DNA from: an uncultured Clostridia bacterium
GTDB taxonomy: Bacteria > Bacillota > Clostridia > TANB77 > CAG-508
NCBI GenBank assembly: GCA_947599995.1
Contig: CANQFW010000004.1
Coordinates: 1-32,349 of the forward strand
Length of the DNA: 32,349 bases
Reading direction: 5' to 3'
The notes beneath the pieces are model-generated. The model saw nothing but the letters and a program-made list of their open reading frames with translations, searched no databases and had not been told where the DNA came from. The translations under genes and the position numbers were made by a program. This document shows, in pieces, positions 26,187 through 32,349 of the stretch (the stretch's first letter is position 1; the number at the start of each line of letters is the position of its first letter).

Positions 26187-26882
26187 TTATTTTTTTAATA
26201 ATATTACTATTCTTCTTCTTGGCTCTTCACCAATACTTTTTGTAGTTACTTTATCAGAATTTTGCAATTTAGTATGAATTATTTTTCTTTCATATGCTTG
26301 CATAGGCTCTAATGTAACAGATTTTCCAGTTTTCTCAACAGTTTTAGCTAATTTTAATGCTAAATTCTCAAGTGTTTTTACTCTTTTTTCTTTGTAATTT
26401 TCTATATCTAAAATTACTCTAATTTTACTTGATATACCTTTATTTGACACAGCAGATAAAATATTTTGAAAATCATATAATGTGTCCCCTCTATAACCTA
26501 TTAATGTACTAGAGTCTGATCCATTTATTGTAACATTTAGACCTTTTTCGTTTTTTTCAATTTTATATGTAATTTCTTTACCAATTTTTGGTAATAATTC
26601 GTCTAAAAACATTTTAGCATTACTTTCTGCCTTATCTAATTCACTAGCAGATAACTCTTTAAATTCTTTTTTTATCTCTTGTTCATTTTCTTTTTGATAA
26701 TTTTCCTTAACATTTAATTCAACTTTCACAACTCTTGGAGCTAAAATACTAAAAAAACTTCTTTTTTCGCTGTTCTCTAATATTTTTATATCTACTTTGT
26801 CTTTAGATACACCCAAAATTTTCAACCCTTTTTCTATAGCTTCATTCGTTGTTTTACCTTCTGAAATTATAGTATTAGGCAT
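26187..26882 (-). CDS. jag: RNA-binding protein Jag / KhpB (EloR)
   Basis: 231 residues from the ATG at 26882 (GGAGG 9-10 bases upstream). An earlier ATG nine codons out has no site and lies inside yidC. The Jag-N domain comes first (SEGKTTNEAIEKGLKILGVSKDKVDIKIL, to about 55), then a charged linker, a KH domain with STLIGYRGDTLYDFQ, and an R3H domain with MQAYERKIIHTKLQN and GEEPRRRIVI. The family regulates cell elongation and division through RNA binding, together with KhpA. Its start overlaps the yidC stop by 8 bases, indicating translational coupling. It is always found beside yidC in Firmicutes. Confidence 0.95.
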   Translation of the reverse strand: MPNTIISEGKTTNEAIEKGLKILGVSKDKVDIKILENSEKRSFFSILAPRVVKVELNVKENYQKENEQEIKKEFKELSASELDKAESNAKMFLDELLPKIGKEITYKIEKNEKGLNVTINGSDSSTLIGYRGDTLYDFQNILSAVSNKGISSKIRVILDIENYKEKRVKTLENLALKLAKTVEKTGKSVTLEPMQAYERKIIHTKLQNSDKVTTKSIGEEPRRRIVILLKK

Positions 26883-27891
26883 TTTTTTCTGCCTCCTTAT
26901 TATCTTCATCTTTTAAAAATATATTTGAGATTAATTTTTCTGCAATCATTAAAATATTATTCATTAACCAATATAATGCAAGTCCAAGTGGTGCTATAGA
27001 TGCAATTGATACAGACATTATAGGCATCATCCATGCCATCATCTTATTTGATTGTGCTAGGGCATCTACTTCTCCCTGATCATTTTGATTTTCATTTATT
27101 TTTTTATTTTGTGTAGTAGTAGTAAGTCTTATAGAAATAAATGATGAAATTACATATAATACTGGTATTATAAATACTTTTATATCTTTCGCATCTTGAG
27201 ATGGGATTTTACTTAAATCTACACCTAGAAAATCCATATTCAAATTAACCTGATCAACGTAATCATGTATATTAAATTGACCATTATTATTTTGATTAGA
27301 TTCCTCCAAGTTTGATTCTTGAGTTTCTGTATTACCTTCTGCATTTTCAACAATATTTTGAGTATTTGTCTGTGTGTTTTGCTCTATATTTTCAGTATCA
27401 ATACTTTCATTTTCTTCTACGGATTCTTGGTTTGCAAGATTTCTAACATAATTAATTATTGCAATTTCTTCATATCCTCTTGTTGCTCCATTTTCTTGAA
27501 CAATTTCTTTCATTTGATTTATTGCAGTGTTATCAATTTTTTTCATATATGTAAGTGGTGCTCTAACCAAATAGAAAACTGAAAATAATAGAATAATTTG
27601 TACAATCGAACTAAAACATCCAGAAAATGGACTCATATTCTCCCTTTTGTATAAACTCATTATTTCCTGATTTAACTTTTCTGGTTCATTTTTATATTTA
27701 AATTGTATTTGTTTCATTTCTTCTTGAATTTTAGCACTTTTTTTCATCGTTTTCTGTTGTTTTATTGATATTGGCAACATTAGCAATTTTACAAGTATTG
27801 AAAATAAAATAATGGCAAGTCCATAATTTTTAACAATCTCGTACAAAAAATTTAGTACATATCCAAAAAGATTAGCAAAAAAAGCTATCAT
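26875..27891 (-). CDS. yidC: Membrane protein insertase YidC/OxaA with a long acidic Asn/Gln/Thr-rich insertion
   Basis: 338 residues. It inserts and folds membrane proteins with or without SecYEG. TM1 carries GLAIILFSILVKLLMLPISIKQQ, with Lys at the conserved positive position where Bacillus has Arg. A cytosolic helical hairpin follows (KSAKIQEEMKQIQFKYKNEPEKLNQEIMSLYKREN), then TM2 (GCFSSIVQIILLFSVFYLV), TM3 (VFIIPVLYVISSFISI) and a TM4-TM5 hairpin ending NNILMIAEKLI. Between TM2 and TM3, at about 155-210, is an unusual low-complexity insertion rich in Glu, Asn, Gln and Thr, predicted to lie outside the cell. There is no lipobox at the N-terminus, unlike many Firmicute YidCs. It lies 18 bases after yidD. 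Confidence 0.94.
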   Translation of the reverse strand: MIAFFANLFGYVLNFLYEIVKNYGLAIILFSILVKLLMLPISIKQQKTMKKSAKIQEEMKQIQFKYKNEPEKLNQEIMSLYKRENMSPFSGCFSSIVQIILLFSVFYLVRAPLTYMKKIDNTAINQMKEIVQENGATRGYEEIAIINYVRNLANQESVEENESIDTENIEQNTQTNTQNIVENAEGNTETQESNLEESNQNNNGQFNIHDYVDQVNLNMDFLGVDLSKIPSQDAKDIKVFIIPVLYVISSFISIRLTTTTQNKKINENQNDQGEVDALAQSNKMMAWMMPIMSVSIASIAPLGLALYWLMNNILMIAEKLISNIFLKDEDNKEAEKNA

Positions 27892-27909
27892 TTCTTACCT
27901 CCATATTCT

Positions 27910-28128
27910 TTATTTCAATGGATCATATCCACCTTTTGAAAATGGATTACATCTTATTATTCTCCATATTCCTAACAAAACGCCTTTTAAAATTCCATAT
28001 TTTTCAATAGCTTGCTTTGTGTACTCAGAACATGTTGGATAAAATTTACAATTAATATTTTTAGAAACTAACCATAAAGATATATTTTTTTGATACCAAA
28101 TGATTAGTTTTATTATAATTTTTTTCAT
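27910..28128 (-). CDS. yidD: Membrane protein insertion efficiency factor YidD
   Basis: 72 residues, the normal size. It has the family signature [19 protein letters not shown], then [24 protein letters not shown] small membrane-associated protein that helps YidC-mediated insertion. It starts 9 bases after the rnpA stop with little Shine-Dalgarno, so translation is probably coupled to rnpA. Confidence 0.95.
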   Translation of the reverse strand: MKKIIIKLIIWYQKNISLWLVSKNINCKFYPTCSEYTKQAIEKYGILKGVLLGIWRIIRCNPFSKGGYDPLK

Positions 28129-28137
28129 TTATTTGCT

Positions 28138-28482
28138 CTAATCTATTATGATTCCAGATTTTTTCATTATTTCTTCCATGTCCTGTCCTATATTTTGAAA
28201 ATTTAAATCGTCTATATTTATTTTCTTTTTTAATAAAAATACTATTTCAAATCCTACTTGCATATTACTTTCAAGATTTTTATAATTTTCCCTAAGTAAT
28301 CTTTTAATTTTATTCCTTTTAACTGCTTTACCTAATTTGGTATTTACCGCTAGTCCTAGCGAATTATAAGATTTTTTATTTTTTATAATAAATGCTTGAA
28401 TATAACTTCCTGCAAAATAATTTCCCTTTGACAAAACTCTTCTGAACTCATAATTTTTCTTTAACATTTTTGTTATTTTCAT
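28138..28482 (-). CDS. rnpA: Ribonuclease P protein component
   Basis: 114 residues. It binds the RNase P RNA and helps 5' processing of pre-tRNAs. Visible are YEFRRVLSKGNYFAGSYIQAFI near the N-terminus, LGLAVNTKLGKAVKRNKIKRLLRENY with the RNR-type basic motif, and a C-terminal VFLLKKKINIDDL strand. AAAGG lies about 12 bases from the ATG at 28482, a long spacing; the ATG at codon 6 is the alternative. It lies in the rpmH operon, 119 bases after rpmH across a structured spacer. Confidence 0.94.
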   Translation of the reverse strand: MKITKMLKKNYEFRRVLSKGNYFAGSYIQAFIIKNKKSYNSLGLAVNTKLGKAVKRNKIKRLLRENYKNLESNMQVGFEIVFLLKKKINIDDLNFQNIGQDMEEIMKKSGIIID

Positions 28483-28503
28483 GGTAATTTTCAGTCCTTT
28501 ACT

Positions 28504-28573
28504 GTTTTAGTATAATTTCTGCATAGAGTATTCTCTAGACAGAAATTACATACTTTTAACATAAGACTAAAAC
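28504..28573 (-). other. Nested hairpin in the rpmH-rnpA spacer (possible processing or attenuation element)
   Basis: Three concentric stems: GTTTTAGT/ACTAAAAC (28504-28511 with 28566-28573), TAATTTCTG/CAGAAATTA (28513-28521 with 28540-28548), and TAGAG/CTCTA (28524-28528 with 28533-28537). There is no U-tail, so it is not an ordinary terminator. It could be an RNase processing site setting the rpmH to rnpA ratio. Confidence 0.5.
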
Positions 28574-28601
28574 TTTTATTTAATCTTTTTATAAATACAT
28601 T

Positions 28602-28736
28602 TTATGCACAAAGTTTCTTTCTTCCTTTAGCACGTCTAGCTTTTAGAACTTTTCTACCAGATTTTGTAGACATTCTTTTCATAAATCCGTGTTCTTTTTT
28701 TGCTTGTCTTTTTTTAGGTTGAAATGTCATTTTCAT
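28602..28736 (-). CDS. rpmH: 50S ribosomal protein L34
   Basis: 44 residues, very basic. It reads [18 protein letters not shown], then [18 protein letters not shown] and KGRKKLCA, the L34 family from end to end. L34 normally begins at or near MKMTFQP/MKRTFQP; GGAGG lies 8-9 bases before the ATG at 28736. First gene of the leftward rpmH-rnpA-yidD-yidC-jag operon, with a consensus promoter about 85 bases upstream. Confidence 0.97.
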   Translation of the reverse strand: MKMTFQPKKRQAKKEHGFMKRMSTKSGRKVLKARRAKGRKKLCA

Positions 28737-28821
28737 TGTTAAGCACCTCCATTTTTTATAACTTTATTTATTTTTATAATAAACTAACTTGATTTGCGCT
28801 TTTTTTTACGCAAGTGTAAAC

Positions 28822-28850
28822 ATTATACAATTTTTTTTTTTAATTGTCAA
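28822..28850 (-). promoter_or_regulatory. Consensus promoter of the rpmH operon
   Basis: Minus strand: perfect TTGACA (28850-28845), 17-base spacer, perfect TATAAT (28827-28822). The leader then carries a small TTGCG/CGCAA hairpin (28795-28813) before the rpmH Shine-Dalgarno. Confidence 0.88.
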
Positions 28851-29023
28851 TCAATTTTTTAAAATTTTAAATTTCCTAGTTAATCTTTTAAAATGTTTAA
28901 AAGTTTTAGTCTGTTAACAAGTAACAATATGCCTAAATATTTTATATAATTTTTAATTTTTCTGTTGCATTTTTGCCAAAAATGTTGTATAACACTTTTA
29001 TTAAAAAGCAAAAAAACAGAAAG

Positions 29024-29215
29024 TTATCCACAAGTTATTCACAGTTTGTGTACGAATTCTTTTAAAGTTATTGCACCAATATTTATTTTGTGGTATAATT
29101 CTTTAAAGTCTTATGGATGCTTAGGTTCGGCACTTAAAAATGTGTTCGGAATATACCTGATTTTTTACAACAATATTACAAAGTTATCAACACCTGTGGA
29201 TAACTTTGTGGATAA
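29024..29215. other. oriC part 1: DnaA-box cluster upstream of dnaA
   Basis: DnaA boxes (TTATNCACA) are at 29024-29032 and 29035-29043 (plus). A relaxed TTATCAACA lies at 29184-29192, and perfect TGTGGATAA boxes at 29195-29203 and 29207-29215 (minus). Two groups flank the dnaA promoter, so the cluster may act both in initiation and in dnaA autoregulation. Confidence 0.85.
29071..29099 (+). promoter_or_regulatory. dnaA promoter
   Basis: TTGCAC (29071-29076), 17-base spacer, perfect TATAAT (29094-29099), about 200 bases before the dnaA start. DnaA boxes lie on both sides, giving a transcribed leader that contains three boxes. Confidence 0.75.
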
Positions 29216-29305
29216 CTTTTTATATAAAAAGTTCACATTAGCTTACATAAATAGTTTCTGTGTATACAAAAATTTAGACATAAAATGTCAGAAAAGGAGG
29301 TTAAA

Positions 29306-30664
29306 ATGGAAGAACTAAATGAAACAACGCTAATGGAAAAAATAAAAGAGCTTCTTTTACCAGAAATGACTAACATATCTTTTAATACGTATATTAAACC
29401 TCTTAGCATAAAATCGATGAATAAAAATCACATAATTTTTAATTGTGATTGTCACTATAAAAAAGACCCTCTTCAAACTAAATATGCTAGTTTAATTCTA
29501 AATACAATTCAATATATAACAAACAAAGAATATACATTTTCAGTACATTCTCTTGATGAAGAAGAGAATAATGAACCGGAAAAAGAAGAAATTATATCAA
29601 ATCCAAAAAAACAAACTGATGACGAAATAGATTACTCTAATCAAACCTTAAATCCCAAATACACTTTTGATACATTTGTTGTAGGAAATAATAATAGATT
29701 TGCTCATGCAGCAGCACTTGCAGTAGGTGATAATCCTGCTAATACATATAATCCACTTTTTATTTATGGTGGAGTTGGTCTTGGAAAAACACATTTAATG
29801 CAAGCTGTTGGAAATAGAATTCTTCAAAATAACAGGCGAATGAATATTGTTTATGTTACATCAGAAAAATTTACAAATCATCTTATAAATTCTATAAGAG
29901 ATGGAAAAAATGATCCCTTTAGAAATAAATATAGAAATGCAGATGCACTTCTTATAGATGATATACAGTTTATTGCAAAAAAAGAAAGAGTTCAAGAGGA
30001 ATTTTTCCATACATTCAATACTTTATATGAAAATGGCAAACAGATTATTATATCAAGTGATAAACCACCTAGGGATATACCGTTTTTAGAAGATAGACTA
30101 AAATCAAGATTTGAATGGGGACTTCTAGCAGATATTTCTTGTCCAGACTACGAGACAAGAGTTGCAATACTTAGAAAAAAAGCATTAGATGAAAACATTA
30201 TAATTGATGATGCAATACTTGCAAACATAGCAACTAAAATTGATTCAAACATCAGAGAACTTGAAGGAGTATTTAATAAAATAGTGGCAAGAGCTTCTCT
30301 TATGCATAGTCCAATTACAATTGAGCTTGCAGAAAATGTTATAAATGAATTCATTGCTAAAAAGGAAAAAGTAATATCTTCAGAATTCATTCAAGAAACT
30401 GTTGCTAAATATTTTAGTATTGACAAAAAAGATTTAGCCGGTGATAAAAGGTCTAATGATATTGCTTTTCCAAGACAAATTGCAATGTATCTATGCAGAG
30501 ATGTAGCCAATATGTCTTTTCCACAAATAGGTATTGATTTTGGGAAAAGAGACCATTCAACTGTAATGCATGCATACAAGAAAATAGAAAAAGAACTAAA
30601 AGAAAAAACAAATACTAAATTAATTGTGGAAAGTGTGAAAAATATTATATTAAATAAAGAATAA
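29306..30664 (+). CDS. dnaA: Chromosomal replication initiator DnaA
   Basis: 452 residues from the ATG at 29306, set by AAGGAGG 6 bases upstream. An ATG seven codons earlier lacks a site. Domain I (about 1-80), a short acidic linker domain II, then the AAA+ domain III beginning LNPKYTFDTFVVGNNNRFAHAAA. It has Walker A GGVGLGKTH (155-163) and Walker B LLIDDIQF (D218, D219), with LKSRFEWGL as sensor/arginine finger region. Domain IV holds FPRQIAMYLCRD and DHSTVMHAYKKI (416-427), the DnaA-box recognition motif. DnaA-ATP binds the flanking boxes and opens oriC. Confidence 0.98.
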   Translation: MEELNETTLMEKIKELLLPEMTNISFNTYIKPLSIKSMNKNHIIFNCDCHYKKDPLQTKYASLILNTIQYITNKEYTFSVHSLDEEENNEPEKEEIISNPKKQTDDEIDYSNQTLNPKYTFDTFVVGNNNRFAHAAALAVGDNPANTYNPLFIYGGVGLGKTHLMQAVGNRILQNNRRMNIVYVTSEKFTNHLINSIRDGKNDPFRNKYRNADALLIDDIQFIAKKERVQEEFFHTFNTLYENGKQIIISSDKPPRDIPFLEDRLKSRFEWGLLADISCPDYETRVAILRKKALDENIIIDDAILANIATKIDSNIRELEGVFNKIVARASLMHSPITIELAENVINEFIAKKEKVISSEFIQETVAKYFSIDKKDLAGDKRSNDIAFPRQIAMYLCRDVANMSFPQIGIDFGKRDHSTVMHAYKKIEKELKEKTNTKLIVESVKNIILNKE

Positions 30665-30765
30665 TTGAAAAATTAACTTTTTTTTAGTTTTAAAAAAATA
30701 TTTGTTTTTAGAAAAATTTGTTTCAAATTTTTTTCGTCTCTGTTCTTACGGAAGAGCTAGCTGAG

Positions 30766-30932
30766 ATATCCACATACCCATTGTGGATAAGCTGTTGATA
30801 AACTGTTGATAAATACTTTTCCACTTTTAAATGTGGAATCTGTGGATAACTACCCTCAGTTATCCACAGAATTATACACATGTTTTTCATTACGGCTCCA
30901 AAGTTTCCACATAGTTTTCCACACTTTCCACA
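30766..30932. other. oriC part 2: dense DnaA-box array between dnaA and dnaN
   Basis: Perfect boxes are at 30782-30790 (-), 30841-30849 (-), 30860-30868 (+) and 30872-30880 (+, TTATACACA). Relaxed boxes are at 30766-30774, 30793-30801 and 30804-30812 (TGTTGATAA twice, 11 bases apart), 30903-30911, 30915-30923 and 30924-30932. The last group runs straight up to the DnaA-trio. Orientation changes around 30850 mark two sub-arrays. Confidence 0.9.
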
Positions 30933-30939
30933 ACACTTA

Positions 30940-30990
30940 CTACTACTACTACTATATATATCATTTATATTATAATAAAATAATAAAGCC
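30940..30990. other. DnaA-trio and DNA unwinding element
   Basis: Five CTA triplets (30940-30954) give, on the complementary strand read 3'-5' away from the boxes, GAT x5: the DnaA-trio known from Bacillus that guides DnaA onto single strands. A nearly pure A/T stretch (30955-30990) follows, the expected unwinding site, just before the dnaN Shine-Dalgarno. Confidence 0.8.
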
Positions 30991-31020
30991 AAATACAAAA
31001 AAATTGAAAGGATGATTTTA

Positions 31021-32136
31021 ATGAAATTTATTTGTTATAAAGATAAAATACTTAAAGCTCTTAACTCCGTAGTAAAAGGTGTAGCAACTAAAACTACAAT
31101 GCCTATACTTGAAGGAATACTAATTCAAACAAACGACAATGAAATAAAACTAACTACGTACGATTTAGAAATAGGAATTGAATACACAATGGAATGTGAA
31201 ATTCGAGAGCAGGGTAGTACAGTAGTTAATGCCACAATGTTTACAGAAATTATAAGAAAATTACCAGATTCTGAAATAAATATTAGCTTAAATGAAAATA
31301 ATTTACTAACAATAGAGTGTGAAGGTTCTTTATATAAATTAGCAACAATGAATCCAGATGAATTTCCGGAACTTCCAAAAATTGAAATTGAAAATTCAAT
31401 AGATTTAGAGCAAAGAGCATTAAAGAATATGATTAAAAAAACAATTTTTGCTGTAAGTACTGAAGAGAATAGGCCAATCTTTACAGGATGTCTGTTTGAA
31501 ATAAAAAATAATAAATTAAATGTAGTAGCAATAGACGGTTTTAGATTAGCAATAAGAACTATAAATTTACCAACTCCTACTGTTGATTTTAAAGCAGTAA
31601 TTCCTGCAAAAACACTTAATGAGGTAAATAAAATTCTTTCTGATTCATTCGAAAATGTAAAAATTGGAGTTTCAAAAAATCAAGCACTTTTCGAAATGGA
31701 AAGATGTAAATTAGTGACAAGAATTTTAGACGGACAATTTTTAAACTATAATTCTGTTATACCAAATGAATGGAAGACAAGAATAAGGGTAGAAAAAAGT
31801 AGTTTGCAAAATAGTTTTGAAAGAATAAGTTTAATTTCAGCATCAAGTATTGAAAAAGAGAAGAAATATCCTGTAAAAGTTTCAATTGATTTAGGAAAAA
31901 TGACAATATCTTGCACAAATCAAACTGGAGATGCTAAAGAAGAATTATATATCTCTACTGAAGGTCAAAACTTAGAGGTAGGGTTTAATCCAAAATATTT
32001 CTTAGACAGCTTAAAAGCGATTGATGAAGAAGAAATATTTGTAGAATTTGGTACAAATATTTCACCATGCTTAATAAAATCAGTTGATCACAATGATTAT
32101 ATATATATGATTTTACCAATAAGATTAGAAAAATAA
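31021..32136 (+). CDS. dnaN: DNA polymerase III beta sliding clamp
   Basis: 371 residues from the ATG at 31021; AAAGGATG lies upstream, and an ATG three codons earlier falls on the Shine-Dalgarno itself. A three-domain clamp that holds the polymerase on DNA. Family sequence is seen throughout: KALNSVVKGVATKTTMPILEGILI, TIECEGSLYKLATMNPDEFPELP, FAVSTEENRPIFTGCLFEI, VVAIDGFRLAIR, and the C-terminal FNPKYFLDSLKAIDEEEIFVEFG and YMILPIRL, which forms the clamp-binding pocket. It is separated from dnaA by the main oriC array, as in Firmicutes. Confidence 0.98.
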   Translation: MKFICYKDKILKALNSVVKGVATKTTMPILEGILIQTNDNEIKLTTYDLEIGIEYTMECEIREQGSTVVNATMFTEIIRKLPDSEINISLNENNLLTIECEGSLYKLATMNPDEFPELPKIEIENSIDLEQRALKNMIKKTIFAVSTEENRPIFTGCLFEIKNNKLNVVAIDGFRLAIRTINLPTPTVDFKAVIPAKTLNEVNKILSDSFENVKIGVSKNQALFEMERCKLVTRILDGQFLNYNSVIPNEWKTRIRVEKSSLQNSFERISLISASSIEKEKKYPVKVSIDLGKMTISCTNQTGDAKEELYISTEGQNLEVGFNPKYFLDSLKAIDEEEIFVEFGTNISPCLIKSVDHNDYIYMILPIRLEK

Positions 32137-32142
32137 GAATTA

Positions 32143-32176
32143 GTTATCCACATTTTGTAAATAAAATGTGGATAAC
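32143..32176. terminator. Perfect hairpin made of two opposed DnaA boxes after dnaN
   Basis: GTTATCCACATTTT (32143-32156) and AAAATGTGGATAAC (32163-32176) are perfect 14-base arms with a 6-base loop. A short T-rich stretch (aatgttttt) follows. Each arm holds a perfect DnaA box (32144-32152 and 32167-32175). It begins 6 bases after the dnaN stop, so it could be terminator, DnaA site or both. Confidence 0.75.
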
Positions 32177-32349
32177 AATGTTTTTAATGAATTATAAAAA
32201 GATGAAAATAAAAATAGATATATATAAATATACAAAAAAAATAAAAATGAAAAAATTACGAGGCTTTAAAATCAAAAATAAGACATTTTTAAATATTTTT
32301 TATATAGTTTTACATTTAAAATAAAATTTATAAAAAATAAAATAAAAAA
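32177..32349. other. A/T-dominated end of the window, no gene recognised
   Basis: About 170 bases with very little G or C. A 46-codon open frame from an ATG near 32187 is Lys/Ile-rich and has no Shine-Dalgarno. recF or yaaA, the usual next genes, are not seen. Confidence 0.5.

Noticed and set aside
28965-29318. 117-codon plus-strand frame across the oriC region before dnaA
   Set aside because: It runs through DnaA boxes and the dnaA promoter, and its composition is not protein-like.
30723-30998. Minus-strand 91-codon frame between dnaA and dnaN
   Set aside because: It is the translation of the DnaA-box array; no Shine-Dalgarno or family.
32187-32324. 46-codon Lys/Ile-rich frame after dnaN (possible recF or yaaA start)
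   Set aside because: No Shine-Dalgarno and no family resemblance; composition explained by A/T richness.

Overview
The window (32.3 kb, strongly AT-rich) is the replication-origin neighbourhood of a low-GC Firmicute, most likely an anaerobic clostridial lineage. The order dnaN-dnaA-rpmH-rnpA-yidD-yidC-jag-mnmE-mnmG-rsmG-parA-parB is the classic Firmicutes origin order. A giant 2-hydroxyacyl-CoA-dehydratase-activase-like protein points to anaerobic metabolism. Three exact Spo0A-box heptamers in front of parA suggest a Spo0A-bearing, spore-forming or formerly spore-forming, lineage. The last ~200 bases are almost pure A/T and hold no recognisable gene; recF is not reached.

Layout. 1-4.5 kb: a 1448-residue double activase-type ATPase (+). 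4.7-5.4 kb: a membrane-anchored J-domain protein (+), closed by a 20-bp-arm bidirectional terminator. 5.4-18.8 kb (-): a type IV secretion-like locus. In transcription order it holds a TrbC/VirB2-type pilin with its own promoter and terminator; then PrgI, a membrane-anchored TraC/VirB4-N-like protein and a VirB4 ATPase; then two more pilin-like proteins, a VirB6/TrbL-like polytopic protein, a VirB8/TcpC-like protein, a large lysozyme + NlpC/P60 wall hydrolase and a second NTF2/VirB8-like protein. No relaxase, VirD4 coupling protein, integrase or att duplication is visible. 19.1-19.3 kb: tRNA-Ser(GCU) and tRNA-Ser(UGA). 19.5-28.7 kb (-): parB, parA, rsmG, mnmG, mnmE, jag, yidC, yidD, rnpA, rpmH. 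28.8-32.2 kb: a bipartite oriC around dnaA, with DnaA-box clusters on both sides and a DnaA-trio next to the AT-rich unwinding zone, then dnaN.

How it fits together. The right half is housekeeping: initiation (DnaA, DnaN, oriC), segregation (ParAB), tRNA wobble modification (MnmE/MnmG), 16S methylation (RsmG), RNase P protein, and membrane insertion (YidC/YidD) with its RNA-binding partner Jag. The left half looks like a fixed chromosomal secretion or DNA-transfer machine: an ATPase motor, an inner-membrane channel, pilins, extracytoplasmic assembly factors and a wall-opening enzyme. Its lack of DNA-processing genes makes its cargo unknown, and it is the most interesting part of the window.

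Two reading frames are broken by single-base changes: mnmE near codon 12, and the wall hydrolase at an A7 run. Both could be assembly errors, real mutations or, for the A7 run, slippage. Many starts were moved inward from the longest possible reading frame on the basis of Shine-Dalgarno position. Family assignments were made by reading motifs, without any database search.
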